Assembly: GCA_027730465.1 (NCBI GenBank)
Contig: JAQCGQ010000018.1
Span: 1-10,339 of the forward strand
DNA from: Actinomycetota bacterium
Lineage (GTDB): Bacteria > Actinomycetota > Actinomycetes > Nanopelagicales > Nanopelagicaceae
Length of the DNA stretch: 10,339 nt
Reading direction: 5' to 3'
A model generated the notes under the pieces. The model searched no databases. It saw nothing but the letters and a program-made list of their open reading frames with translations, and was not told the origin of the DNA. The first letter of the stretch is position 1; each line of letters opens with the position of its first letter. Both the position numbers and the translations under genes were made by a program. Positions 1-6,968 of the stretch are shown one piece after another.

Positions 1-1056
1 GATAAAGAAGAGACAGCTAGTGTGGATGGCGCTCCTGAAATAAGAGTTGTCAATGTTGCCGAAGAATCTCAAAATGAGGCAAACTCATTTGTACTTAAAG
101 ATTCTGAAGAGGATGACTCACCAGCTCAAACAGTATTAACCGCCGGTGCGACAGCGGACCCAGTAAAAGATTATTTAAAGCTAATTGGTCGTGTTCCGCT
201 ATTAAATGCTGAATTAGAGGTTTCCCTCGCTCAATCAGTTGAGGCTGGCTTATTTGCAGAAGAGCGGTTAGCAAAAGATAAGAAGATGGATAAGAAGTTA
301 AAGCGTGAGTATCAACAAATTGTGCTTCATGGCAGACGGGATAAGAATCATCTACTAGAGGCAAACCTTCGGTTAGTAGTTTCACTCGCGAAGCGTTATA
401 CCGGACGAGGAATGTTATTCCTAGATTTAATTCAAGAAGGAAACCTAGGTTTAATTAGAGCAGTTGAAAAGTTTGATTACACAAAGGGATATAAGTTCTC
501 AACCTATGCCACCTGGTGGATTAGGCAGGCGATCACTAGAGCGATGGCAGATCAGGCTAGAACAATTCGTATTCCAGTACATATGGTTGAAGTTATTAAT
601 AAGTTGGCCAGAGTGCAGCGGCAGATGCTGCAGGATCTGGGAAGAGAACCAACTCCTGAGGAGTTAGCTAAAGAATTAGATATGACACCTGAAAAAGTTG
701 TTGAGGTGCAAAAGTATGGCCGTGAGCCAATCTCACTACACACTCCACTTGGTGAAGAAGGTGATTCTGAGTTTGGTGATTTAATTGAAGATTCTGAGGC
801 AATTGTGCCAGCTGATGCGGTTTCCTTCACATTATTACAAGAGCAACTTCACTCAGTTCTTGATACATTATCTGAGCGTGAAGCAGGCGTTGTGGCAATG
901 CGATTTGGTTTAACTGATGGACAACCAAAAACCTTAGATGAGATCGGCAAAGTTTATGGGGTAACTCGTGAACGTATTCGCCAAATTGAGTCTAAGACCA
1001 TGTCAAAGCTTCGCCATCCATCTCGTTCGCAAGTACTACGCGATTACCTAGATTAA
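1..1056 (+). CDS. sigA: Primary RNA polymerase sigma factor (SigA/RpoD/HrdB), 5'-truncated by window edge
   Basis: This is the housekeeping sigma-70 subunit that directs RNA polymerase to promoters. The reading frame is open from base 1 with no stop upstream, so the true start lies outside the window; the GTG at 22 is only an internal valine. Region 1.2 ([16 protein letters not shown]) is near 157-205. Region 2 follows, with [13 protein letters not shown], the core-binding [18 protein letters not shown] and the -10-melting/recognition helix [17 protein letters not shown] at about 505-560. Region 3 lies in the middle. Region 4 ends the protein, with the -35-binding helix-turn-helix ([20 protein letters not shown]) at about 931-990. 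All regions are intact, which marks a group 1 or 2 factor rather than an ECF sigma. Group 1 is favoured by the region 1.2/2 sequence and the parE neighbourhood, which resembles hrdB-parE in Streptomyces. A small CDGSH gene follows on the same strand and is probably co-transcribed. Confidence 0.95.
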   Translation, partial: DKEETASVDGAPEIRVVNVAEESQNEANSFVLKDSEEDDSPAQTVLTAGATADPVKDYLKLIGRVPLLNAELEVSLAQSVEAGLFAEERLAKDKKMDKKLKREYQQIVLHGRRDKNHLLEANLRLVVSLAKRYTGRGMLFLDLIQEGNLGLIRAVEKFDYTKGYKFSTYATWWIRQAITRAMADQARTIRIPVHMVEVINKLARVQRQMLQDLGREPTPEELAKELDMTPEKVVEVQKYGREPISLHTPLGEEGDSEFGDLIEDSEAIVPADAVSFTLLQEQLHSVLDTLSEREAGVVAMRFGLTDGQPKTLDEIGKVYGVTRERIRQIESKTMSKLRHPSRSQVLRDYLD

Positions 1057-1063
1057 GGAAGAG
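1057..1063 (+). promoter_or_regulatory. Shine-Dalgarno site that decides the CDGSH gene start
   Basis: The purine run GGAAGAG lies directly after the sigA stop codon and ends 8 bases before the ATG at 1072. The in-frame GTG at 1063 overlaps this site, so it would leave itself no usable ribosome-binding site. This favours the ATG. Confidence 0.6.
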
Positions 1064-1071
1064 TGAAAAAA

Positions 1072-1263
1072 ATGAGTGATAAAGTAAAAATGCAGTTCAA
1101 GAAAGATGCATCAATTAGAGTTACTGGAACAGTTGATTTTGTTGATACAGATGGAAAGGTGATTGAAACTAAGACCGATTTCTCACTATGCAGATGTGGT
1201 GCATCAATGGAAAAGCCATTTTGCGATGGTAGTCACCGCGATGCTGGATTTGCTAGCGAGTAA
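1072..1263 (+). CDS. CDGSH-type iron-sulfur protein (small, single domain)
   Basis: This 63-residue protein has one complete CDGSH motif near its C-terminus: C-x-C-x2-S-x3-P-x-C-D-G-S-H (CRCGASMEKPFCDGSH). In this family three cysteines and one histidine hold a redox-active, labile [2Fe-2S] cluster. The N-terminal half (about residues 1-40) looks like short beta strands and is rich in Lys, Asp and Thr. No signal peptide or membrane segment is visible, so it should be cytoplasmic. The start is set at ATG 1072 because the SD GGAAGAG is spaced 8 bases from it; a GTG at 1063 would add only three residues. The gene begins 15 bases after the sigA stop, so it is probably translated from the sigA transcript. 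Its stop codon abuts the stop of the opposing gene with no gap. The family is clear, but the physiological role (electron transfer, iron-sulfur handling or redox sensing) cannot be read from sequence. Confidence 0.9.
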   Translation: MSDKVKMQFKKDASIRVTGTVDFVDTDGKVIETKTDFSLCRCGASMEKPFCDGSHRDAGFASE

Positions 1264-1479
1264 TTATTTAGCTGCTTGATTAGCTAATTTTTGGGTTTCA
1301 TCCTGGATTACAGCTGCAACTGGCTTTAATCCTTCTGCATAAGATTTAGCGTGGTGTGAACAAAATAGTAATTGCCCACCAGAAATAAGGATTGCGCGCA
1401 CATAAGCTTGCGCTCCGCAACGGTCACAGCGGTCTAATGAATTTAATGGAGTTTGCTCCATTGTGATCTGGCTAGTCAT
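1264..1479 (-). CDS. DUF7455-like small zinc-binding protein
   Basis: This 71-residue protein resembles the short actinobacterial family with the core DRCDRCGAQAYVRAIL...GGQLLFCSHH, which I recognise as DUF7455. C18 and C21 (CxxC), with C40 and H42 or H43 in LFCSHH, form a likely four-ligand zinc knuckle. The C-terminal third (about residues 45-71) is predicted helical (EGLKPVAAVIQDETQKLA). There is no signal or membrane segment. The start is ATG 1479, supported by GGAG six bases upstream; an internal ATG at 1461 has no SD. The gene runs toward the sigA-CDGSH unit and is divergent from parE. Members of this family often lie near the primary sigma factor gene in actinobacteria (from memory). 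Function is unknown. Confidence 0.85.
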   Translation of the reverse strand: MTSQITMEQTPLNSLDRCDRCGAQAYVRAILISGGQLLFCSHHAKSYAEGLKPVAAVIQDETQKLANQAAK

Positions 1480-1504
1480 CGCGTGCTCCGTTTCTTCTTC
1501 CCTA

Positions 1505-1537
1505 GGGGAACATCAAACCATGAATACTTTATTCCCC
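1505..1537. repeat. Short inverted repeat around the predicted DUF7455 transcription start
   Basis: GGGGAA (1505-1510) and TTCCCC (1532-1537) form perfect 6-bp arms separated by 21 bases. A second palindrome, CCCTAGGG (1500-1507), overlaps the left arm. The right arm touches the candidate -10 of the minus-strand promoter and the left arm lies in its leader. It could be an operator, but short arms like these also arise by chance. Confidence 0.25.
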
Positions 1538-1556
1538 GCTTGATATTTGGTTTCAA
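1528..1556 (-). promoter_or_regulatory. Candidate promoter of the DUF7455-like gene
   Basis: Read on the minus strand, TTGAAA (1551-1556) is separated by 17 bases from AATAAA (1528-1533). These match 5 of 6 and 4 of 6 positions of the sigma-70 consensus. Transcription would start near 1521, giving a leader of about 42 bases that contains the GGAG ribosome site. This is assigned by eye only. Confidence 0.4.
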
Positions 1557-1567
1557 TTAAGTAAATT
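1540..1567 (+). promoter_or_regulatory. Candidate parE promoter in the divergent region
   Basis: TTGATA (1540-1545), a spacer of 16 and TAAATT (1562-1567) give 5 of 6 and 4 of 6 matches to sigma-70 consensus. The start would be near 1574, leaving a leader of roughly 87 bases before GTG 1661. The -35 box falls inside the spacer of the opposing candidate promoter, so polymerases bound to the two would compete. The rest of 1480-1660 is AT-rich and non-coding and holds an 8-bp palindrome ATTGCAAT at 1618-1625. I see no riboswitch or RNA gene in it. Confidence 0.3.
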
Positions 1568-1660
1568 TTTGCGCCTAAATGCTGAGAATATGTGTAAATA
1601 ATCTCATTTTGATATCGATTGCAATAAATATGGGTCAATCTCGGCGCGGATTAACTATAT

Positions 1661-3781
1661 GTGGTACCAGCGCCGATAACCTTTGCACCTGTGGTGATAA
1701 AGAACATAAAACCTGAAGATGGCACCTCTGCTGCAATTATTAGCAGTTACACCGCCAAAGATTTATCTGTCCTAGAAGGATTAGATGCTGTTCGAAAACG
1801 CCCCGGTATGTATATCGGCACCACTGACTCACGTGGTCTTATGCACTGTCTTTGGGAAATAATTGATAACGCAGTTGATGAAGCATTAGCTGGTCATTGC
1901 AAAACAATTGAAATTAATTTAGAAGCAGACGGCTCAGTTGAGGTTCACGATGATGGTCGTGGTATTCCAGTAGATAAAGAACCTAAGACAGGACTTACTG
2001 GCGTTGAAGTAGTTATGACAAAACTTCACGCAGGTGGAAAGTTTGGTGGTGGCTCCTACGCAGCCTCCGGTGGATTACATGGTGTTGGTGCATCGGTTGT
2101 GAACGCGCTCGCTTCTCGCCTTGATGTTGAAGTTGATCGAGATAGCAAAATTTATTGGATGTCATTTAAACGTGGTCATGCTGGTATTTTTGAAGGTGAA
2201 GGGCCGAATGCAAGTTTTAGTGAGAAATCAGGCTTACGTGTAATTGGAAAGGTGTCAGCAAAAGTAACTGGTACTCGAATTAAATGGTGGTTTGATAAAC
2301 AGATATTTCTTAAAGAGGCAGAGTTAGCAATTGAGGATATTTATGACAGGGCAAGGCAAACCTCTTATTTGGTACCTGGTTTAACTTTGGTTGTAAATGA
2401 TAAGCGAACAAAAAGTAAAACTTCTGAAACCTTCTTTCATAAGGGCGGTATTTCAGAATTTGCAGCTTTCTTGCGCCCTGATGATCCAGTTGGTGAAGTT
2501 ATTCGAATTTCAGGTCAGGGTGCTTACTCTGAAAATGTCCCAGTCTTAGATGAAAAAGGACATATGACGCCAACAGAGGTTGATCGGGAGATGGGCGTTG
2601 ATATTGCAATGCAGTGGGGCAATGGTTATGAAGCCACTATTGCATCATTTGTAAATATTATTTCAACCCCAAAAGGTGGCACACATGTGGCGGGTTTTGA
2701 AAAAGCGATAACTAAGGTCGTAAATGACATCTTACGGGCAACTAAAACATTAAAAAATAATGAAGCAGATGTAATTAAAGATGATGTACAAGAAGGCTTA
2801 ACTGCAGTTGTCACAGTTCGTATGTCTGAACCCCAGTTTGAGGGACAAACTAAAGAGGTGTTAGGAACGGCTGCAGCTGCCAAGATTGTTGCACAAGTTG
2901 TCGGTGATGAAATGACTGCCTTCTTTAATACAACTAAGAGAATTGATAAGGCTACCGGCCGCCTCATCCTTGAGAAGATTGCAAATGCATCTAGAACTCG
3001 AATTTCAGCAAGGGCTCATAAGGATCTACAACGGCGAAAGAATGCGCTAGAGAGTTCATCTCTACCAACAAAGTTATCTGATTGCAGATCTGATGAGTCG
3101 GCTCGAACTGAGTTATTTATTGTTGAGGGTGATTCAGCGCTGGGAACAACTAAAGCTGCTAGGAATTCAGAGTTTCAGGCAATTCTGCCAATTCGTGGAA
3201 AAATATTAAATGTTCAAAAGGCATCTCTTTCTCAAATGCTTGAAAATAATGAGTGTGCATCAATAATTCAAGTGATCGGTGCAGGTAGTGGAAAATCCTT
3301 TGACATAAATGATGCTCGCTACGAAAGAGTAATTCTCATGTCAGATGCTGATGTGGATGGCGCCCATATTCGTTGTTTACTCCTTACGCTATTTAACTCT
3401 TATATGCGCCCATTAGTTGAAGCGGGTAGAGTATTCGCTGCAATCCCACCACTGCACCGCATTGATGTGATTGGTGGTAAGAAAGGGGAGGTTCATTACA
3501 CCTACTCAGACGATGAGATGAAGAAAGTAATCACAGCATTAAAGAAAGACGGCAAGAGATGGAAGGAACCAATTCAGCGTTATAAAGGATTAGGTGAGAT
3601 GGATGCTGATCAATTACGTGAGACCACAATGGATCCAGAGCGGCGAACGCTTAGAAGAATTACTATGAAAGATGTTACAAAAGCTGAGGCGATGTTTGAG
3701 TTATTAATGGGCAATGACGTGGCGCCGCGTAAAGAGTTTATTTCTAATGCTGAAATTGACCGAGAGCGAATTGACGCTTAA
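1661..3781 (+). CDS. parE: DNA topoisomerase IV subunit B (ParE, type IIA, ATPase subunit)
   Basis: ParE is the ATPase half of topoisomerase IV, which unlinks replicated chromosomes by ATP-driven strand passage with ParC. The GHKL ATPase domain has the catalytic Glu and Asn in EIIDNAVDEA (E66, N70), DDGRGIPV (D98) and GGLHGVGASVVNAL (137-150). The transducer domain carries the QTK loop (396-398). The TOPRIM domain has EGDSA (489-493) and DADVDG (562-567), and YKGLGEM is at 641-647. The form EGDSALGTTKAAR and the ending LLMGNDVAPRKEF...RIDA match actinobacterial ParE rather than GyrB, as does the position beside the primary sigma gene. At 706 residues it is full length. The start is uncertain: a stop lies in frame at 1652-1654, and GTG 1661, 1691 and 1694 are all possible, none with a good SD. 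Its stop overlaps that of the opposing ABC-F gene. Confidence 0.93.
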   Translation: MVPAPITFAPVVIKNIKPEDGTSAAIISSYTAKDLSVLEGLDAVRKRPGMYIGTTDSRGLMHCLWEIIDNAVDEALAGHCKTIEINLEADGSVEVHDDGRGIPVDKEPKTGLTGVEVVMTKLHAGGKFGGGSYAASGGLHGVGASVVNALASRLDVEVDRDSKIYWMSFKRGHAGIFEGEGPNASFSEKSGLRVIGKVSAKVTGTRIKWWFDKQIFLKEAELAIEDIYDRARQTSYLVPGLTLVVNDKRTKSKTSETFFHKGGISEFAAFLRPDDPVGEVIRISGQGAYSENVPVLDEKGHMTPTEVDREMGVDIAMQWGNGYEATIASFVNIISTPKGGTHVAGFEKAITKVVNDILRATKTLKNNEADVIKDDVQEGLTAVVTVRMSEPQFEGQTKEVLGTAAAAKIVAQVVGDEMTAFFNTTKRIDKATGRLILEKIANASRTRISARAHKDLQRRKNALESSSLPTKLSDCRSDESARTELFIVEGDSALGTTKAARNSEFQAILPIRGKILNVQKASLSQMLENNECASIIQVIGAGSGKSFDINDARYERVILMSDADVDGAHIRCLLLTLFNSYMRPLVEAGRVFAAIPPLHRIDVIGGKKGEVHYTYSDDEMKKVITALKKDGKRWKEPIQRYKGLGEMDADQLRETTMDPERRTLRRITMKDVTKAEAMFELLMGNDVAPRKEFISNAEIDRERIDA

Positions 3782-5376
3782 TCAATACTGATTAGATCAA
3801 AGTAATCTTCTCTCCAAAGATCCTCATCACCATCAGGTAATAAAATTACTCGCTCTGGCTTTAATGCAGCTACTGCGCCTTCATCATGGGATACCAAAAT
3901 TACTGCGCCTTGATACTCACTTAATGCTGCCAATATTTCATCACGGGAGGCTGGATCTAAGTTATTTGTTGGCTCATCTAGTAGCAGCACATTTGCTGCG
4001 CTGACTACCAAAGTGGCAAGGGCTAGCCTAGTTCGCTCACCACCACTTAAAACTTTAACTGGCTTATGCACATCATCTCCAGCAAATAGAAAAGAGCCAA
4101 GCACATTACGAGCCTCAGGCTCTCTGATATTTGCAGTAGCTGACATCATGTTTTCAAGTACTGATCTTTCAAAATCAAGTGACTCATGCTCTTGGGCGTA
4201 GTAGCCAATTTTTAAACCATAACCACCAATTACTTCACCTGTATCTGATTCGAGCTCACCAGCTAAAATACGAAGTAGAGTTGTTTTACCAGCTCCATTT
4301 AATCCTAAAATTACTACTCTAGAACCTTTATCAATAATCACGCCTACATCGGTAAAGATTTCAAGTGAGCCATATGATTTTGATAAATCATGAGCAGAAA
4401 TTGGCGTCTTTCCACATGGTGATGGGGTTGGAAAGCGAAGCTTTGCCACCTTATCTTTTACTCGCACATCATCAAGTGAACTTCTAAGTTTTTCAGCACG
4501 ACGGAGCATTCCTTGCGCCGCAGTTGCTTTAGATGCTTTTGCTCGCATCTTCTCACCCTGCTTTTGTAGGATCTCAGCCTTCTTTTCAGCATTTGCACGT
4601 TCTCGTTTTCGCCGGTGTTCATCCTGCTCACGTTGTAATAAGTACTGCTTCCAGCCCATGTTATAGACATCAATTACATTTCGATTTCCGTCAATATAGA
4701 AAACCTTATTAACTACTGTTTCAATAAGGTTTACATCATGGGAGATAATTACTAGGCCACCTGAATATTTAAATAAGTACTCCCGTAGCCAAATAATAGA
4801 GTCTGCATCTAAATGGTTAGTGGGTTCATCTAGTAGCAAAGTTTCTGCCCCAGAAAAAAGAATCCTGGCCAGCTCAATTCTTCGTCTTTGCCCACCAGAT
4901 AAAGCGCTTAAATCTTTATCAAATAGATTATTTGGAACACCTAAGGATGAGGCAATTGCTTCTGCCTCAGCTGATGCTGCATATCCACCAGCTGTTGAAA
5001 ACTCATGTTCTACTCTGGTGTAGCGCTCCATTGCTTTTTCTAACTCCGCACCTTGTGAGGTAGCCATTTCTTCTTCAACTGCGCGCATTCGTTTAGCAAT
5101 CTGATCTAATTCACGAACTGAAAGAATTCGATCAATCACAGTTCCTTGATCCTCACCAGTTCTTGGATCCTGCGGCAAGTAACCGATTTTTCCAGTTCGG
5201 TTAACCACACCACCTGCAGGCATAATTTCACCAGCTAATACCTTTGCCAGAGTTGATTTACCAGCGCCATTTCGACCTACAAAACCTATTCGATCACCAT
5301 GGTTAATTCGTACCGTTACATCTTTGACCAGCAGTCTTGCGGCAGCACGAAGTTCTAGGGCGTTAGTTGAAATCAA
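3778..5376 (-). CDS. ABC-F family ATPase (ribosome-associated translation factor type)
   Basis: This 532-residue protein has two ABC ATPase domains and no membrane segments, which is the ABC-F plan. NBD1 has Walker A GRNGAGKS (34-41), signature LSGGQ (159-163) and Walker B LLLDEPTNHLD (180-190). NBD2 has GLNGAGKT (358-365), LSGGE (443-447) and LLLDEPTNNLD (464-474). Between them, at about 245-310, lies a highly charged helical linker rich in Arg, Lys and Glu, equivalent to the P-site tRNA interaction motif of EttA-like proteins. Such proteins bind the ribosomal E site and rescue or regulate translation; some give antibiotic resistance, but nothing here indicates that. The start is TTG 5376 because MISTNALELRAAARLL aligns with the usual ABC-F N-terminus and no ATG or GTG is near. 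No SD is visible. With only 6 bases after the parC stop, translation is probably coupled to parC. Confidence 0.92.
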   Translation of the reverse strand: MISTNALELRAAARLLVKDVTVRINHGDRIGFVGRNGAGKSTLAKVLAGEIMPAGGVVNRTGKIGYLPQDPRTGEDQGTVIDRILSVRELDQIAKRMRAVEEEMATSQGAELEKAMERYTRVEHEFSTAGGYAASAEAEAIASSLGVPNNLFDKDLSALSGGQRRRIELARILFSGAETLLLDEPTNHLDADSIIWLREYLFKYSGGLVIISHDVNLIETVVNKVFYIDGNRNVIDVYNMGWKQYLLQREQDEHRRKRERANAEKKAEILQKQGEKMRAKASKATAAQGMLRRAEKLRSSLDDVRVKDKVAKLRFPTPSPCGKTPISAHDLSKSYGSLEIFTDVGVIIDKGSRVVILGLNGAGKTTLLRILAGELESDTGEVIGGYGLKIGYYAQEHESLDFERSVLENMMSATANIREPEARNVLGSFLFAGDDVHKPVKVLSGGERTRLALATLVVSAANVLLLDEPTNNLDPASRDEILAALSEYQGAVILVSHDEGAVAALKPERVILLPDGDEDLWREDYFDLISID

Positions 5377-5382
5377 AGGTGC

Positions 5383-6882
5383 TTAGGCAACAAGGCGGGT
5401 GCGGCGAGGAGAGGCATACTTTTTTTCAATATCAGATAGCTCCCCAGACACTTTAGCTTTGATGCTCTCCTCAGTTTTTAGGATTGCAGTTAAGGAGGAG
5501 ATTGTAGCCTTTAATTCTTTGGCTTCAGTTTCAAGTTCGATCTTGCTCATCTTGGTCAATCTACGCAATGGCATGTCTAAGATATAGGTCGCTTGCTCAT
5601 CACTTAACTTAAATGTTTTGATTAATCCTGCCTTTGCCACAGTGGCATCCTCACTTGCCCTAATCAACTTAATTACCTTATCTATATCAACAATGGCTTT
5701 AAGTAGTCCATCGACAAGATTTAATCTGCCTTGTGCTTTAGATTTGCGGAAAACTGAGCGGCGTTTAACTACCTCTATTCGGTGATCAATGAATACTTGG
5801 AGAAGATTCTTAAGTCCAAGGGTTAGTGGCTTACCGTCAACTAAGGCAACTGCATTAATTGAGAAAGCATCCTCCATTGGAGTTAGGCGGTAAAGGTTTT
5901 CTAGCACTTCTGTCGGCTCATATCCATTTTTAATTTCGACAACAACCTTGGTTCCAGACTGGCCATCAGATAAATCGACAATATCTGAGATTCCTTGCAC
6001 TTTCTTAGCTTTTACAAGATCTGCAATCTTTTCAACAATCTTTTCTGGGCCAATATTGTAAGGAAGTTCGGTAATAATAATTCCTTGTTTCCTAGATGAA
6101 ATCTTCTCAAAAACAGTTGTTGCTCGCACCTTGAAGGAACCACGACCACTGGCATAGGCATCAGATATACCTTCAGTTGCAACTAGGTAACCACCAGTTG
6201 GAAAATCAGGACCTGGGACTAACTTCATTAATTGTTTTAATGTTGCCTTAGGATTTTCCATTAATAATTTAGCAGCCGCAATTACTTCACCAAGATTGTG
6301 AGGAGCCATATTTGTGGCCATACCAACTGCAATACCGGTGGCACCATTGACTAATAAATTAGGGAATGCAGCTGGAAGCACCTGTGGCTCAAGAATTTGT
6401 CCATCATAGTTCGCGCCAAAGTTGACTGTGTCCTCATCTGATTCATCCACCATCATCATTGCAGATGGGGCAAGTTTGGATTCGGTATAGCGCATTGCAG
6501 CAGGACCTGAATCAAGTGAACCAAAATTTCCATGACCATCAATTAACGGCAATCGCATTGAAAAAGATTGCGCCATACGAACCATTGCATCATAAATTGC
6601 GCCATCTCCATGGGGGTGAAGCTTTCCCATTACATCGCCAACAACTCTGGCACACTTCACATGACCTTTATCAGGACGAAGGCCCATCTCATTCATTTGA
6701 TGCAAGATACGTCGCTGCACAGGTTTTAAACCATCACGGGCATCAGGAAGTGCCCGTGAATAAATAACCGAGTATGCATACTCTAAAAAGGATTCTGACA
6801 TTTCAGAACCGACATCAATGTCGATGATACGGCCAGGATTTTCCCCTGCTTTAGGTGCAACTACTTTAGGTATCTTAGCCAC
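5383..6882 (-). CDS. parC: DNA topoisomerase IV subunit A (ParC), core only, no C-terminal domain
   Basis: ParC cuts and rejoins the DNA gate segment for ParE-driven strand passage. The winged-helix core is intact: [18 protein letters not shown], the segment [19 protein letters not shown] and the catalytic Arg-Tyr in [10 protein letters not shown] (R131, Y132 from GTG 6882). The tower and coiled-coil follow, and the protein ends at [13 protein letters not shown]. That is where the GyrA/ParC breakage-reunion core normally ends. The 499 residues compare with about 750-820 in ParC proteins that carry the beta-pinwheel, which is entirely absent. The next gene begins 6 bases on, so no remnant remains. 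The start is GTG 6882 (MAKIPK...), with a -10-like CAAGAT 7-12 bases upstream. A TTG at 6909 would run back through that element. ParC rather than GyrA is supported by the neighbouring parE and by [14 protein letters not shown]. The residue equivalent to E. coli GyrA Ser83 is Gly94. Confidence 0.92.
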   Translation of the reverse strand: MAKIPKVVAPKAGENPGRIIDIDVGSEMSESFLEYAYSVIYSRALPDARDGLKPVQRRILHQMNEMGLRPDKGHVKCARVVGDVMGKLHPHGDGAIYDAMVRMAQSFSMRLPLIDGHGNFGSLDSGPAAMRYTESKLAPSAMMMVDESDEDTVNFGANYDGQILEPQVLPAAFPNLLVNGATGIAVGMATNMAPHNLGEVIAAAKLLMENPKATLKQLMKLVPGPDFPTGGYLVATEGISDAYASGRGSFKVRATTVFEKISSRKQGIIITELPYNIGPEKIVEKIADLVKAKKVQGISDIVDLSDGQSGTKVVVEIKNGYEPTEVLENLYRLTPMEDAFSINAVALVDGKPLTLGLKNLLQVFIDHRIEVVKRRSVFRKSKAQGRLNLVDGLLKAIVDIDKVIKLIRASEDATVAKAGLIKTFKLSDEQATYILDMPLRRLTKMSKIELETEAKELKATISSLTAILKTEESIKAKVSGELSDIEKKYASPRRTRLVA

Positions 6883-6888
6883 ACACCT

Positions 6889-6897
6889 ATCTTGCCA
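6889..6897 (-). promoter_or_regulatory. Candidate extended -10 element of parC (leaderless start)
   Basis: On the minus strand TGG-CAAGAT ends 7 bases before GTG 6882, placing a start of transcription at the first base of the start codon. No SD and no convincing -35 are visible. An extended -10 (TGN before the hexamer) could compensate for the weak -35. Confidence 0.4.
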
Positions 6898-6956
6898 ATA
6901 TTTCAGCAAATTCCCTTTCGCGACAAGCCCATTACTTAGTAATTTCTTTAGATAGG

Positions 6957-6962
6957 TATCCT
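6957..6962 (+). promoter_or_regulatory. Candidate -10 box of the phosphodiesterase gene (leaderless start)
   Basis: TATCCT occupies positions -12 to -7 relative to ATG 6969, so RNA would begin at or next to the start codon. No SD precedes the ATG (the bases are TGCACC). A second hexamer, TTAGAT at 6948-6953, is an alternative that would give a 9-base leader. No clear -35 is visible. Confidence 0.4.
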
Positions 6963-6968
6963 TGCACC

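Noticed and set aside
1063..1071. GTG start at 1063 for the CDGSH gene
   Set aside because: It overlaps the only good Shine-Dalgarno sequence; ATG 1072 is correctly spaced from it.
2626..2967. Open frame of 113 codons on the strand opposite parE
   Set aside because: It lies wholly inside a strongly conserved gene and its translation (Ser/Val/Thr-rich) matches no family; it is a codon shadow.
5377..5400. Short ParC as a frameshifted or decayed full-length gene
   Set aside because: Directly after the stop comes an intact ABC-F gene; I see no pinwheel-like sequence in another frame, so this is a clean short gene and not a pseudogene.
6459..6767. Open frame of 102 codons opposite parC
   Set aside because: It is antisense to the most conserved part of ParC, has a His/Gln-rich translation, no ribosome site and no family resemblance.
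6883..6909. TTG start at 6909 giving a 508-residue ParC
   Set aside because: The extra nine residues run across the -10-like element and do not look like a ParC N-terminus; GTG 6882 is better.
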